Below are positions 56,501-64,000 of a stretch of DNA of 64,000 bases, piece by piece. Source of the stretch: Forficula auricularia (lineage: Eukaryota; Arthropoda; Insecta; Dermaptera; Forficulidae). The notes under the pieces were generated by a model that was not told the DNA's origin, did not search any database, and saw only the letters and a list, made by a program, of their open reading frames with translations. The stretch is taken from NCBI GenBank assembly GCA_024734495.1, contig JALMQS010000075.1:6184832-6248831 (forward strand), given 5' to 3'. Position numbers and translations under genes: made by a program. Each line of letters begins with the position of its first letter. The first letter of the stretch is position 1.

Positions 56501-57950
56501 TAAAGTGGTTGAAGTGTCTTTTTTATATAACTTGGAAACAAATCTTATTTAATTTTATGTTTTTATTTCAGATACTATACGATTATTTTTTTATTATTAT
56601 TTTCTTTTTTCTTTTTTATAATGTTTATCAATATGAACGAATGTGGGCAAATTGGTGTACGAGTAAACAAATATACACATAATATGTAGACCATTAGAAA
56701 GCTAGAAGTGCAAAAACTGGGTGCGGGGTGGGGTGCAGTTGTGGGGGATCTGGGGGTGGGAGGCGCTGTTGGGCGGAGTGGTGGTGTAGTGGTGGGGGCG
56801 AGGTGTGTGGTTTCGAGGGGGGGGGGGGGGTCAGGGGTTACCGTGCATCGCTCGGTGGCCCCAGGTACATATATATATATATATATATATATCCGGCCGG
56901 GTTCTCGAAAACGGCTCTAACGATTTGGATGAAATTCACTGGGTAGGAGGGTTTTGTGTTGGACATTCGATCTGTCACGGTCTCATCTTCGGCTAAGTTG
57001 TTTTTGATGGGTTTTTTTGTTAATTGAAACAATTATTCCAGGTGGTTGTCTCGATAAAAATGTATAATTACATTTTTATTCAATTTCCTTTTAATAAATA
57101 ATTGGTTTTTTAATTTTATATCCCACAATCAAGATCATTATACCTAATTATTATTATATATTAAAAAGTTGGGAAATTTAATTGATTTAAAATCGAGTTA
57201 ATCTATGGGCCACTGAAGGCTAGAAATGCAAAAACTGGGTGAGTGGGTGGGGGTGGGGAGTAGATGTGGGGGTGCAGGAGGTGGGTTGCAGTGGTGGTGG
57301 GGGGTCCGGGGGGATGTACGGGGTTTGGGGGGGGGGGGGTGTATGTGGGAGGTAGGGTGGGAGGGTGCAGGAGGTGGGGTGAAGTGGTGGGGGTCCAAGG
57401 GGCTTGGGGGGGTTCGGGGATTAATATATAGCTATTAACTGAAGCAAAAAGTTACCGAGCATCGCTCGGTGGCCCAGATACTTTTTATAATGTTGGTCTA
57501 TTCATTCAGAGTAGCTATGCACAAATCATAGCTAACATTTATCTAAAATAAAAACAAACAAAAACATTGAAAATTGGCTCAACTCAGCATGAATATCCAT
57601 GGGTTTTGAAATGGGATGGGGGGGGGGGGGATAATTTGTTTAAGATTGTAGTAGTTTTATTTTATTTTAATAACAAAGTGCTACGATCCTCCCTATTATA
57701 ATTTTAGAAAAAATAATTATTATTTAAAAAAATTCTTTAGAGAGAGATTCTCTTGAAAAGGGATGACATTTTAAAACAAAGGGTGAATAGTGTGCATGAG
57801 GTAATTAAAAGTCGTGAGTGACTTTTAAATATATAGTTTAATTAATTCAAAATTTAATAAAATTAATTCTACCTGAACCACTCGACCATCGGCATCTATT
57901 ATAGTAGATAAATTGGATTCTGGTTTGGGCCAGGAAAAGATTGAATTCAT
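50517..57950 (-). CDS. CCDC93: CCDC93-like protein, first five coding exons
   Basis: CCDC93 is a subunit of the CCC (COMMD/CCDC22/CCDC93) complex, which works with Retriever and WASH in recycling membrane proteins from endosomes. Exons (minus strand): 57873-57950 (26 codons, ATG at 57950, in-frame stop 12 nt upstream), 54021-54134, 53869-53963, 50748-50859 and 50517-50672. All introns are GT-AG and phases agree (0, 0, 2, 0). Recognised blocks: [60 protein letters not shown] and [13 protein letters not shown], the NN-CH-type N-terminal domain. About 185 residues are present; family members are ~600, so the coiled-coil remainder is missing here and presumably lies to the left. Introns are 3738, 57, 3009 and 75 bp; the two long ones are filled by transposons. 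An alternative exon-5 donor at 50512 is possible. Confidence 0.93.
50965..51250 (+). repeat. Hairpin-ended repeat family A, short complete form
   Basis: 285 bp: gtgcctggagcaccgagcga, the palindrome (50973-50989), the core (gcgacttaccgaag...gagatatgaacg), and the end tacaagaattgctcatttaa. Lies in intron 3 of the CCDC93-like gene. Confidence 0.7.
52035..52423. mobile_element. hAT MITE with exact TSD
   Basis: 389 bp, ends CAGTGGTTCTTAACCTTTTT / AGGTTAAGAACCACTG, with perfect 8-bp duplications gattattg (52027-52034, 52424-52431). The subterminal gcgaccc word is repeated several times. Interior non-coding, AT-rich. Confidence 0.9.
52528..52740. mobile_element. Palindromic PLE/retrozyme-like unit
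   Basis: Arms aataataaaacttgagcaag...aggtaggtttca (52530-52570) and the inverse at 52651-52693. A hammerhead-like motif lies at 52588. Tail tgtttcacctagaaccaaca and ctaactccttaaa as in sister units. Confidence 0.65.
52588..52611 (+). ncRNA. Hammerhead-like motif
   Basis: ctgatga-t-gggctcaatctc-gaaat: core intact, stem II weak (GGG/CUC with a G-U). Confidence 0.45.
54285..54560. mobile_element. Palindromic PLE/retrozyme-like unit
   Basis: Arms taggtaggtttgacataaat...agatcagatgctt (54288-54330) and the inverse at 54400-54455. Hammerhead-like motif on the minus strand at 54345-54369. Tail tgtttcaccaagaacccaca near 54521. Lies in intron 1 of the CCDC93-like gene. Confidence 0.65.
54345..54369 (-). 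ncRNA. Hammerhead-like motif
   Basis: Minus strand: ctgaaga-t-ggg-cttgtat-ccc-gaaat, then a TA-rich stretch and gagtc, a plausible GUC cleavage triplet. Confidence 0.55.
54600..55528. other. Intron DNA, unassigned
   Basis: No gene. Degenerate GC-rich patches at 54725-54890 and 55410-55470 suggest old transposon debris. Confidence 0.4.
55529..56060 (+). pseudogene. hAT transposase remnant (SCAND3-like)
   Basis: Starts with a hAT end, CAGTGGTTCCCAACCGGGGG. From about 55655, broken frames read [16 protein letters not shown], then [43 protein letters not shown] and QSGYES, the order seen in SCAND3/ZBED hAT transposases upstream of the C-terminal dimerisation block. There are in-frame stops at several places and no intact end on the right, so it is decayed. 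A different family from the hAT at 10003. Confidence 0.75.
56197..56320. mobile_element. Minisatellite-carrying 8-bp-TSD element (decayed copy 3)
   Basis: cgagggttgaacgcga matches the terminal repeat of copies 1 and 2, followed by gtgtacacctacttccactt. The array is nearly gone and the opposite end is not recognisable. Confidence 0.5.
56640..57480 (-). repeat. Two adjacent family-A copies with G-rich tracts
   Basis: Terminal palindromes at 56840-56856 (accgtgcatcgctcggt) and 57454-57470 (accgagcatcgctcggt). Each is preceded by gctagaagtgcaaaaactgg / gctagaaatgcaaaaactgg and a G-rich tract. Between them lie a (TA)n run and the gaaaacggctctaacgattt and gtctcatcttcggc blocks. The G-rich frames are not genes. 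Confidence 0.65.
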
Positions 57951-58870
57951 TTTATAAATTCAAATACTTAAAGATTATATAAAAAAAATATTGAAATAGT
58001 TTAATAGAATGATAAATATTTCAAAACATCAAAGTGAAAATATCAAAATGACATTGACATAAAGGAGAGAAACTAAAAGAGAGGGGATGCGCAGAATTTT
58101 ATTGCGGGTCATTCAAATTTAGTTATTTATAAAAAAGTAAAAATAAGAAAGAAATCGATTTTATTTCATCACTATCAACTATTAGGAGGTTCACAATATC
58201 TTCTAATATAAAAAATAGCATTTCAATTTTAATATGTGAATGGAATTGCATGAAAACATCCAATCAGCATCGAATTAAGTTTTTGCCTGTATTATAACTT
58301 CACATTAAAATCTTAATAAAATCATTAATAAAAATATGTTTTCTGCATTTTCGAAGTGCAAGTTTTAAAGCCAAAGAAACCAAAATCCAGGGGGCACCCC
58401 CCCACCCAGCTTTATTACTCACCCCTCCACCGTAGTTTCATGAAAAGTACCCACCTCTCATTTTATTCAGATCTAAAGAATTAGAAGAGCTTTATTTTAA
58501 TTACCTTTTGTAGAAGTTATAAGAGTTGACGGCTTTTATTTTTAGCATATAGTATATAATACTACAGACAACCATTTTTATCCCCCCCCCCCCTCCACCC
58601 GACCCCAGAAATTTCAATTACGAACTCTGTATCTTAACCCCCTGTGAGCACCCTTGCAAAAGCCCCTGTTGTTAGGCCGGGCACAAATTGATCACAGGGC
58701 GCGCGTAATTGAGAGTCGATGTAATATAACTACTATGTTATGAACTTCAAAATAATAAAAAAAAATGTAAACTTCCTTAAATTCTATTAATAAATTCAAA
58801 AAAGAAAAAAGAGAAAAAAAATTGTTTTTTAATTATTTTGTCAGTGACCTCATCATTGAAATCATTATTT
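57951..58870. other. Upstream region of the CCDC93-like gene
   Basis: AT-rich; would hold the 5' UTR and promoter of the minus-strand gene. No TATA or other element can be assigned with confidence. C runs near 58400 and 58585 look like old repeats. Confidence 0.4.
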
Positions 58871-58889
58871 TTTGATTTTTCAACGTAGA

Positions 58890-59010
58890 GTTTTAGAGCT
58901 AGAAAGCCCAAAATCAACACCCCTGCATTGCACCCCCGAACCCCACCCCGCAACACACTCCCGTACTCCAGTTTTTGCATTTCTAGATCTAGAAATAGTG
59001 GCCCACAGAT
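58890..59010 (+). repeat. Family A C-rich fragment
   Basis: Inverse of the gcaaaaactgg-G-rich block at 57225 (ccccgaacccc...ccagtttttgcatttctag). Confidence 0.6.
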
Positions 59011-59353
59011 TATGTATACAAAATTTGGTTGAGTTTACTCCAAGGGTAGAAAAGATACGAAGGCACAAAATAAAAAGTTTTTCATTTTTCAGTTCAAGGG
59101 TCAAATTTCAAAAAAAAATAAAAAAAATTTCCCGAGATTTAGCATTAATAAACCTATATACCAAATTTGAATGCTAAGACTTAATAACTTACAATATACC
59201 CACGGGTATATCCAATAATGTAATTGCAAAAGGACAAATTAGTACATAAGGGTAGAAATAATATTTTATTCATTTTTAATTTTTATAAAATTTTTATTTA
59301 AATATAAATTATTAATTAAATAATTTGATAATAAATTCTTTTAAAATAGGTTA

Positions 59354-59355
<2 letters not shown>

Positions 59356-59390
<35 letters not shown>
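59356..59390. repeat. (TA)n microsatellite
   Basis: About 17 TA units, followed by a duplicated aaattattttgcaaatttca word (59400, 59428). Confidence 0.9.
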
Positions 59391-59396
<6 letters not shown>

Positions 59397-59639
59397 GTAT
59401 AAATTATTTTGCAAATTTCATATATAAATTATTTTGCAAATTTCATATTAAAATTAACTTCAAATTTGAATTTAAATAGAAATTGAGAGAACGATAGGTA
59501 GGTAGGTATATGTTTTAAATGAGTCTTAGAGAATTATCTAATAAATCCTTTTAAATTTCAGTAGAAAACTAATGACAATTTATAATTTAATTTTAAAAAA
59601 GAAATCAATACTTGAAATTGGGCCCAAGGATGTGACAAA

Positions 59640-59850
59640 AAAAAGGATTCGAGAGAAACATTCATACTATAGCATTCTATGCGAAACATTCTATACTTAA
59701 CATTCCTATACTAAACACAACTGAATTCATATCATAGCCTTCTATACTTGGCATTCAACGCTAAACATTCATATTTCGGCGTTCCTACACTAAACTCTCT
59801 AACTTAATCTTTAGAGAGAGATGCATCCATACTACATTCTATATTACACA
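59640..59850. repeat. Irregular ~14-18-bp repeats
   Basis: Variants of cattctatacttaa recur about ten times in 200 bp with uneven spacing (cattcatactatag, cattctatgcgaaa, cattcctatactaaa). Not coding; origin unknown. Confidence 0.5.
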
Positions 59851-59879
59851 GAGCTCACTAAAATCATCACATTTGAGCC

Positions 59880-60289
59880 TCCTGAAATATCACTCCAAGC
59901 AAACGGGATAAAAGAAACTTCATCATACCGAACCTGCCGGACGCCGAGAATTCCATTCAGGCGCACCTAAAATATCCCAAGATTGGTGCCTGAAGTACAA
60001 TCGGAGTCCAGACGACGGAAAGAAGAATAATCCCATACCTTTGGTCCACGAGGAATGTAATATCGCCACATATATATTCTTGAACAACCCATTTAAACTG
60101 TTCACTTCAATTATTGATAAACCGAAAAAATAAATTCACATATTTAAATTTAATAATTCTCTAAAAAAAACTTTATTATTGTTGAAAACCCACAAATCCA
60201 TCCTTGTTGTTTTATTTGCATTTATTTATTTAAATTCATTTTATAACATAAATTCAGTACAGTAGCTTATTTTAAATTCAATCATTTCA
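59880..60289. other. Unassigned DNA
   Basis: No gene supported; a 60-codon minus frame at 59923-60105 is not recognised. Confidence 0.4.
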
Positions 60290-60615
60290 GGTTATAAGCA
60301 CTGAGCGAGCGACTACCCTGAGTACACCCACCACCCTTAAGAAAATTAGTATATAAGCAAACCCCTTGCTATAAGAGCAAGCCGACGTCACCTCACATCC
60401 AAGCCTCTATCCATTTTCAATAAACTGCAACGGATCGTTGCTAAACTTTATCCAAATTCATTTGAAATATTAATATGTTTGTTCCTTTATTATTAATCAG
60501 ATATCACTTGCAATTTGTAGTTCATATTGACATTAATTCAAAAATAATTCTCATTTAAGAGTCGAGGAATAACCATTCCACATTGGATTTTTGACATTTC
60601 GGTTATTATTGTAAC
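60290..60615 (+). repeat. Repeat family C, LTR-like copy
   Basis: Contains tataagcaaacccc and tcaataaactgcaacggatc, then the block shared with 32560-32965 and 35357-35450. TATA-like box, AATAAA and position suggest an LTR. It is interrupted at about 60618 by the gypsy LTR. Confidence 0.6.
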
Positions 60616-60618
60616 CAT

Positions 60619-61151
60619 TGCGCCAACATTCAGCAGAAGTGTGTGAGTGAAGTGTCAGTGAAATGTGTGGGTGAACCCCTCCCCCAGTGTGTTCTACCCA
60701 AACCGCAAGAGAGCGCATGCTATGCTCCCCCGCCACTTCTCCAGGCTGCGCGCACAGATCCCCTCTTCTCACCACAGTCGCCTCTCAACCAAGCTGCTCC
60801 CGGATTGGCCATATTAACAGATGCGCCGATTGGCTGTTCCAAGGACCTATCGTCAGCAGCCCTCAACGCCTATAAAGGTCGTCTCCCAAGTTGAAGACAG
60901 GCAGTTACTATTAACCATCCGACAAGAACGATCACCAAGTATATGTTTACCAACGATTCAACCAGCAAGTCTCAAGAAGTATTTTTCTACTCAAGATAAA
61001 CAAACATTCTCAAGTTACTTTTATTATGTTTATATAACTTTGTATAAACCATTGCGTTGTTATTATTTTTAAAAAGCATTTTCAATAAACAAGTATTTTA
61101 ATAAAAGATCTTAAGTTTTATTTCTGGTCAAAGCCTTTCAAGAATCCCACA
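60619..61151 (+). repeat. 5' LTR of Ty3/gypsy element
   Basis: The left edge is placed where family C is interrupted (TGCGCC...), the right edge at ...CCCACA just before the primer-binding site. A TATA-like ctataaagg lies at 60868 and AATAAA signals at 61084 and 61100. ~530 bp. The other LTR is outside the window, so the edges are provisional. Confidence 0.7.
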
Positions 61152-61156
61152 AACTT

Positions 61157-61174
61157 TGGGGGCTCTAGCCAGGA
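61157..61174 (+). promoter_or_regulatory. Primer-binding site (tRNA-Pro-like)
   Basis: TGGGGGCTCTAGCCAGGA, 5 nt after the LTR, resembles the tRNA-Pro primer site (TGGGGGCTCGTCC...) used by some retroelements; a few mismatches. Confidence 0.65.
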
Positions 61175-61391
61175 TTAATGAGCTGAGAACTTTGTTAAAA
61201 AACTTAACACACGACACGACGACACACGATTCAACATCTCTGCCAAGGGATCTTGAAAACTTTGACCACAACCAAGAAAAAGGAAGAAAGAGGAAAGAAT
61301 AAAGAAGCAAAGAATAAAGAAGCAAAGAATAAAGAAGCGAAAAGAAGAAAGAAGAAAGTAAAGAAGAAAGAAGTAAAGAAGAAACTTAAAA

Positions 61392-64000
61392 ATGCCTACC
61401 TCCCTTAAAGACATTCCTTACGTGTCTAAAAAAATTGACGAGGCAAGCTACGTCGAAATAAAATTGCTCTACAAAATTTTATTCAATAAAGAAGCACACC
61501 GACAAAGCCGAGGTCAGGTCAGAAAATTCACAAATTATTCTTTTGACCCTGCCAATGATGAATATCAAAACGTACTGAACCAACCCAACCAAAATGATCT
61601 ATCGCAAATTGCAAAAATACTGGGCCTACCTGGAGGAACAAAAGAAGAACTTATAAAAGCGATTCCTGAAGCTCTTTCCAACCTAGAAAAGCTTAAGGAA
61701 TCTCAAGAAGAAGAAGAAGAAGAAGAAGAAGAGAATGAAGAAGATGAAGAAGACGACGAAGAAGATACAGAAGAACGAAATGATCATGAAAATGAAATAA
61801 CTTTTGCTATCGCACCGGCTCCAGTAAATTTACGCGAATTTGACGACTTCATTAGTGAATTTGATGGTTCGACCACCTACTCAATCAAAAAATGGATTCA
61901 AGACATAGAAAACGAAGCCTCATTCCAAAAACTGAATGAAATCCAAACTCTAACATTGGCAAGACGACGTCTGAGCGGACTAGCCAAAACCTTCTATGAA
62001 AACGCACGTGGGCCTAAATCCTGGAAAAAATTAAAACAAATCCTCACGAAACAATTCCTACCAAGGCTAGACACCACAGAAATTCACAGACAACTAGGGA
62101 ACAGAAGACTTCAAAGAAACGAAGATATATGTGAATATTTTATCAAAATGCAAGACATCGCAAACAGAGGAAAAATAAAAGACAGGCTGCTTATTGACTA
62201 CATTATACGAGGCATCGACGATCCACACACAAAACTCTTCTTCGTAGAAGCCAAAACCTTAAGTAGCTTCCAAGAAAAATTAAATACATACTCAGACATC
62301 ATGAGGCAGACAAGCAGAAGCCAGCACATTCCAGAAAGCAAACCAAGCCATAACAGAAGCCTGCATATTCCAGATAGCAGACCCAGCCAGAACAGAAATC
62401 AACACACTTCAGACAGCAGATTCGGCCACAGCAGAAACCAGCAAGTACCAGATCACAGATCCAATAACTTCAGATCATACAAACCACCTCAGAAAAACGA
62501 ACAATTATCAAAAGATGAACATCCACGACCTGAAAGATGCTTCAACTGTGGAGACACACAACACACCACAAACAGATGTCCTTCCAAAGAACCAAAATGT
62601 TTTAAATGCAACGAATATGGTCATAAATCCTTTCAGTGTTCCGACAAGGCTACAATGCGAAAAATCAACGACAGTTCCATCAAGAAAGTGGTCCATATCG
62701 CCGACACAAAAATAGAAGCACTGATCGACACTGGCAGCTCGATCACTGCCATCAACGAAACCGCCTACAGACTGATGAAGCAACCCCAGCTCAGCCTGCC
62801 TGACCTTACCTTAACCGGGCTAAGCAAGACAAGTGTAAAACCACTAGGTTTTTTCAATTCACCAATCACAATTGACAATAACGTATTTAAAACCAAAATA
62901 TACGTGATTCCCAACAACGCCATCAGTGAACTGGCCATCATCGGCAGCGATCTATTAACTCAAGCTGAGGTTAATATCAACGAAGGCGAAGTGCACATGA
63001 GGAAGATTGATACCACTACAGAAGCAATGCAGCTACTAAATATCGAATACAAGGATAACGAACTTAATATTGGGCCCACGGTAAACGAATCAGCAAAAAA
63101 GAAAATCGAGGACATCATAACCAGCTACCATCCAGAAAAGGTAAAAACAAACGATATTAAAATGAAGATTATTGTCAAAGATGACGAACCCGTATTTTAC
63201 AGTCCAAGACGCCTTCCTTTTACTGAAAGAAAAATAGTGGACGACCAAGTCGAAGAATGGATCACGGACGGCATCATAGAACCCTGCACTTCTGAATATG
63301 CCAGCCAGGTGATTGTGACCAAGAAGAAATGTGGAACCCCACGGATATGCATTGACTATAGAAAAATAAACCGTAAAATAGTAAAGGACCGATACCCGTT
63401 GCCACTAATTGAAGACCTGCTAGACAAACTACAAAGTGCGCGAGTATTCTCAACTCTTGACTTGAAGAATGGATTCTTCCATGTATCTGTGGAAGAAAAC
63501 AGTAGAAAATACACCGCTTTTGTCACACACCGAGGACACTACCAATTCCTCAAAGTTCCATTTGGCCTCTGCAATTCTCCAGCCGTGTTTCAACGATTCA
63601 TAAACCGAATTTTTCAAGATCTAACGGGTAAAGACATTGTTCTCCCTTACATGGACGACTTAATCATTCCCTCCGAAGACGAAGAATCCGGCCTCAGCCG
63701 ACTCCAAGAAGTATTGCAGCGGGCCAGAGAATTTGGATTGGAATTAAACTTAAAGAAATGCCAATTCATATACAAAGAGGTACATTTTCTAGGACATCAC
63801 ATAGAAAATGGCCAGCTCAGCCCATCCGACCTAAAGACCAAAGCTGTCTTATCATGTGCCGAGCCGAAAAGCCACAAGCAAATCCAAAGCTTCCTAGGAC
63901 TCACTGGGTATTTTAGAAAATTCATTCCATTCTATTCAGTTATCGCTAAGCCCTTAAGCGATTTACTGAAGAAAAACAACCCTTTTAAATTCGACGAGCT
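61392..64000 (+). CDS. Ty3/gypsy gag-pro-pol polyprotein (partial)
   Basis: One frame without stops from ATG 61392 to the window edge (869 codons); gag, protease and RT are fused with no frameshift. In order: an acidic Glu/Asp tract (~105-130), the gag capsid-like region, zinc knuckles CFNCGDTQHTTNRC and CFKCNEYGHKSFQC (~378-408), aspartic protease ALIDTGSSITAIN (~442), and RT with RICIDYRKINRKIVKDRYPL, FSTLDLKNGFFHV, LKVPFGLCNSPAVFQRF and the catalytic LPYMDDLIIPS (~752), then the start of the RT connection (SFLGLTGYFRKFIP). RNase H and integrase lie beyond the window. A 240-nt purine-rich leader separates it from the PBS. It appears intact and may be active. Confidence 0.95.
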   Translation, partial: MPTSLKDIPYVSKKIDEASYVEIKLLYKILFNKEAHRQSRGQVRKFTNYSFDPANDEYQNVLNQPNQNDLSQIAKILGLPGGTKEELIKAIPEALSNLEKLKESQEEEEEEEEENEEDEEDDEEDTEERNDHENEITFAIAPAPVNLREFDDFISEFDGSTTYSIKKWIQDIENEASFQKLNEIQTLTLARRRLSGLAKTFYENARGPKSWKKLKQILTKQFLPRLDTTEIHRQLGNRRLQRNEDICEYFIKMQDIANRGKIKDRLLIDYIIRGIDDPHTKLFFVEAKTLSSFQEKLNTYSDIMRQTSRSQHIPESKPSHNRSLHIPDSRPSQNRNQHTSDSRFGHSRNQQVPDHRSNNFRSYKPPQKNEQLSKDEHPRPERCFNCGDTQHTTNRCPSKEPKCFKCNEYGHKSFQCSDKATMRKINDSSIKKVVHIADTKIEALIDTGSSITAINETAYRLMKQPQLSLPDLTLTGLSKTSVKPLGFFNSPITIDNNVFKTKIYVIPNNAISELAIIGSDLLTQAEVNINEGEVHMRKIDTTTEAMQLLNIEYKDNELNIGPTVNESAKKKIEDIITSYHPEKVKTNDIKMKIIVKDDEPVFYSPRRLPFTERKIVDDQVEEWITDGIIEPCTSEYASQVIVTKKKCGTPRICIDYRKINRKIVKDRYPLPLIEDLLDKLQSARVFSTLDLKNGFFHVSVEENSRKYTAFVTHRGHYQFLKVPFGLCNSPAVFQRFINRIFQDLTGKDIVLPYMDDLIIPSEDEESGLSRLQEVLQRAREFGLELNLKKCQFIYKEVHFLGHHIENGQLSPSDLKTKAVLSCAEPKSHKQIQSFLGLTGYFRKFIPFYSVIAKPLSDLLKKNNPFKFDE

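Noticed and set aside
56708..57438. Gly/Val/Trp-rich frames
   Set aside because: Translations of G-rich tracts in family-A repeats, open on several frames.

Overview
The window reads as a repeat-rich, AT-rich arthropod (most likely insect) nuclear contig. This is inferred from one spliced host gene, insect-style LINE, mariner, hAT, Penelope and Ty3/gypsy elements, tRNA-derived SINEs, and a 100-base N gap at 45319-45418. Nothing in it looks bacterial: there are no operons, no ribosome-binding sites and no CRISPR array. The species cannot be fixed from the sequence alone.

Host genes. One gene is well supported: five minus-strand exons between 57950 and 50517 encode the N-terminal ~185 residues of a CCDC93-like protein, an endosomal-recycling subunit. 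The rest must lie to the left, past an intron that already holds a complete LINE. A possible further minus-strand exon lies at 33716-33798 but cannot be assigned.

Mobile DNA, left to right. 0-8 kb: a LINE fragment, an 8-bp-TSD element filled with a 20-bp minisatellite, a foldback element, and a non-autonomous LTR retrotransposon (3165-7965) with one intact ORF for a heptad-repeat protein with a hydrophobic C-terminal helix. 8.5-13 kb: a SINE, then a hAT transposon with an exact 8-bp target duplication, itself invaded by a foldback element and a Penelope-like element (PLE) with RT, GIY-YIG and a hammerhead-like motif. 13-25 kb: several MITEs and foldbacks, a mariner split by a foldback, a second minisatellite element, and a TIR element holding ten 86-bp tRNA-like repeats. 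25-44 kb: a Tc1-like MITE, LINE fragments, hairpin-ended repeat families (A and B), a Harbinger-like MITE, and palindromic PLE-derived units. 44.6-49.6 kb: a nearly intact LINE with ORF1 (one frameshift) and ORF2. 49.6-58 kb: the CCDC93-like gene with TE-filled introns. 60.6-64 kb: the 5' half of an intact Ty3/gypsy element (LTR, tRNA-Pro-like PBS, single-frame gag-pro-pol) running off the window.

The main theme is self-complementary mobile DNA. At least a dozen units are long inverted repeats, and many carry the hammerhead-like core CUGAWGA...GAAA at equivalent places. Together with the GIY-YIG Penelope proteins at 11.2-12.8 and 36.8-38.8 kb, this suggests an active or recently active PLE/retrozyme-like population that leaves head-to-head palindromes. 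The other unusual items are the tRNA-like array with long TIRs, the minisatellite-carrying 8-bp-TSD elements, and the LTR element whose only protein is a coiled coil with a membrane-like helix.
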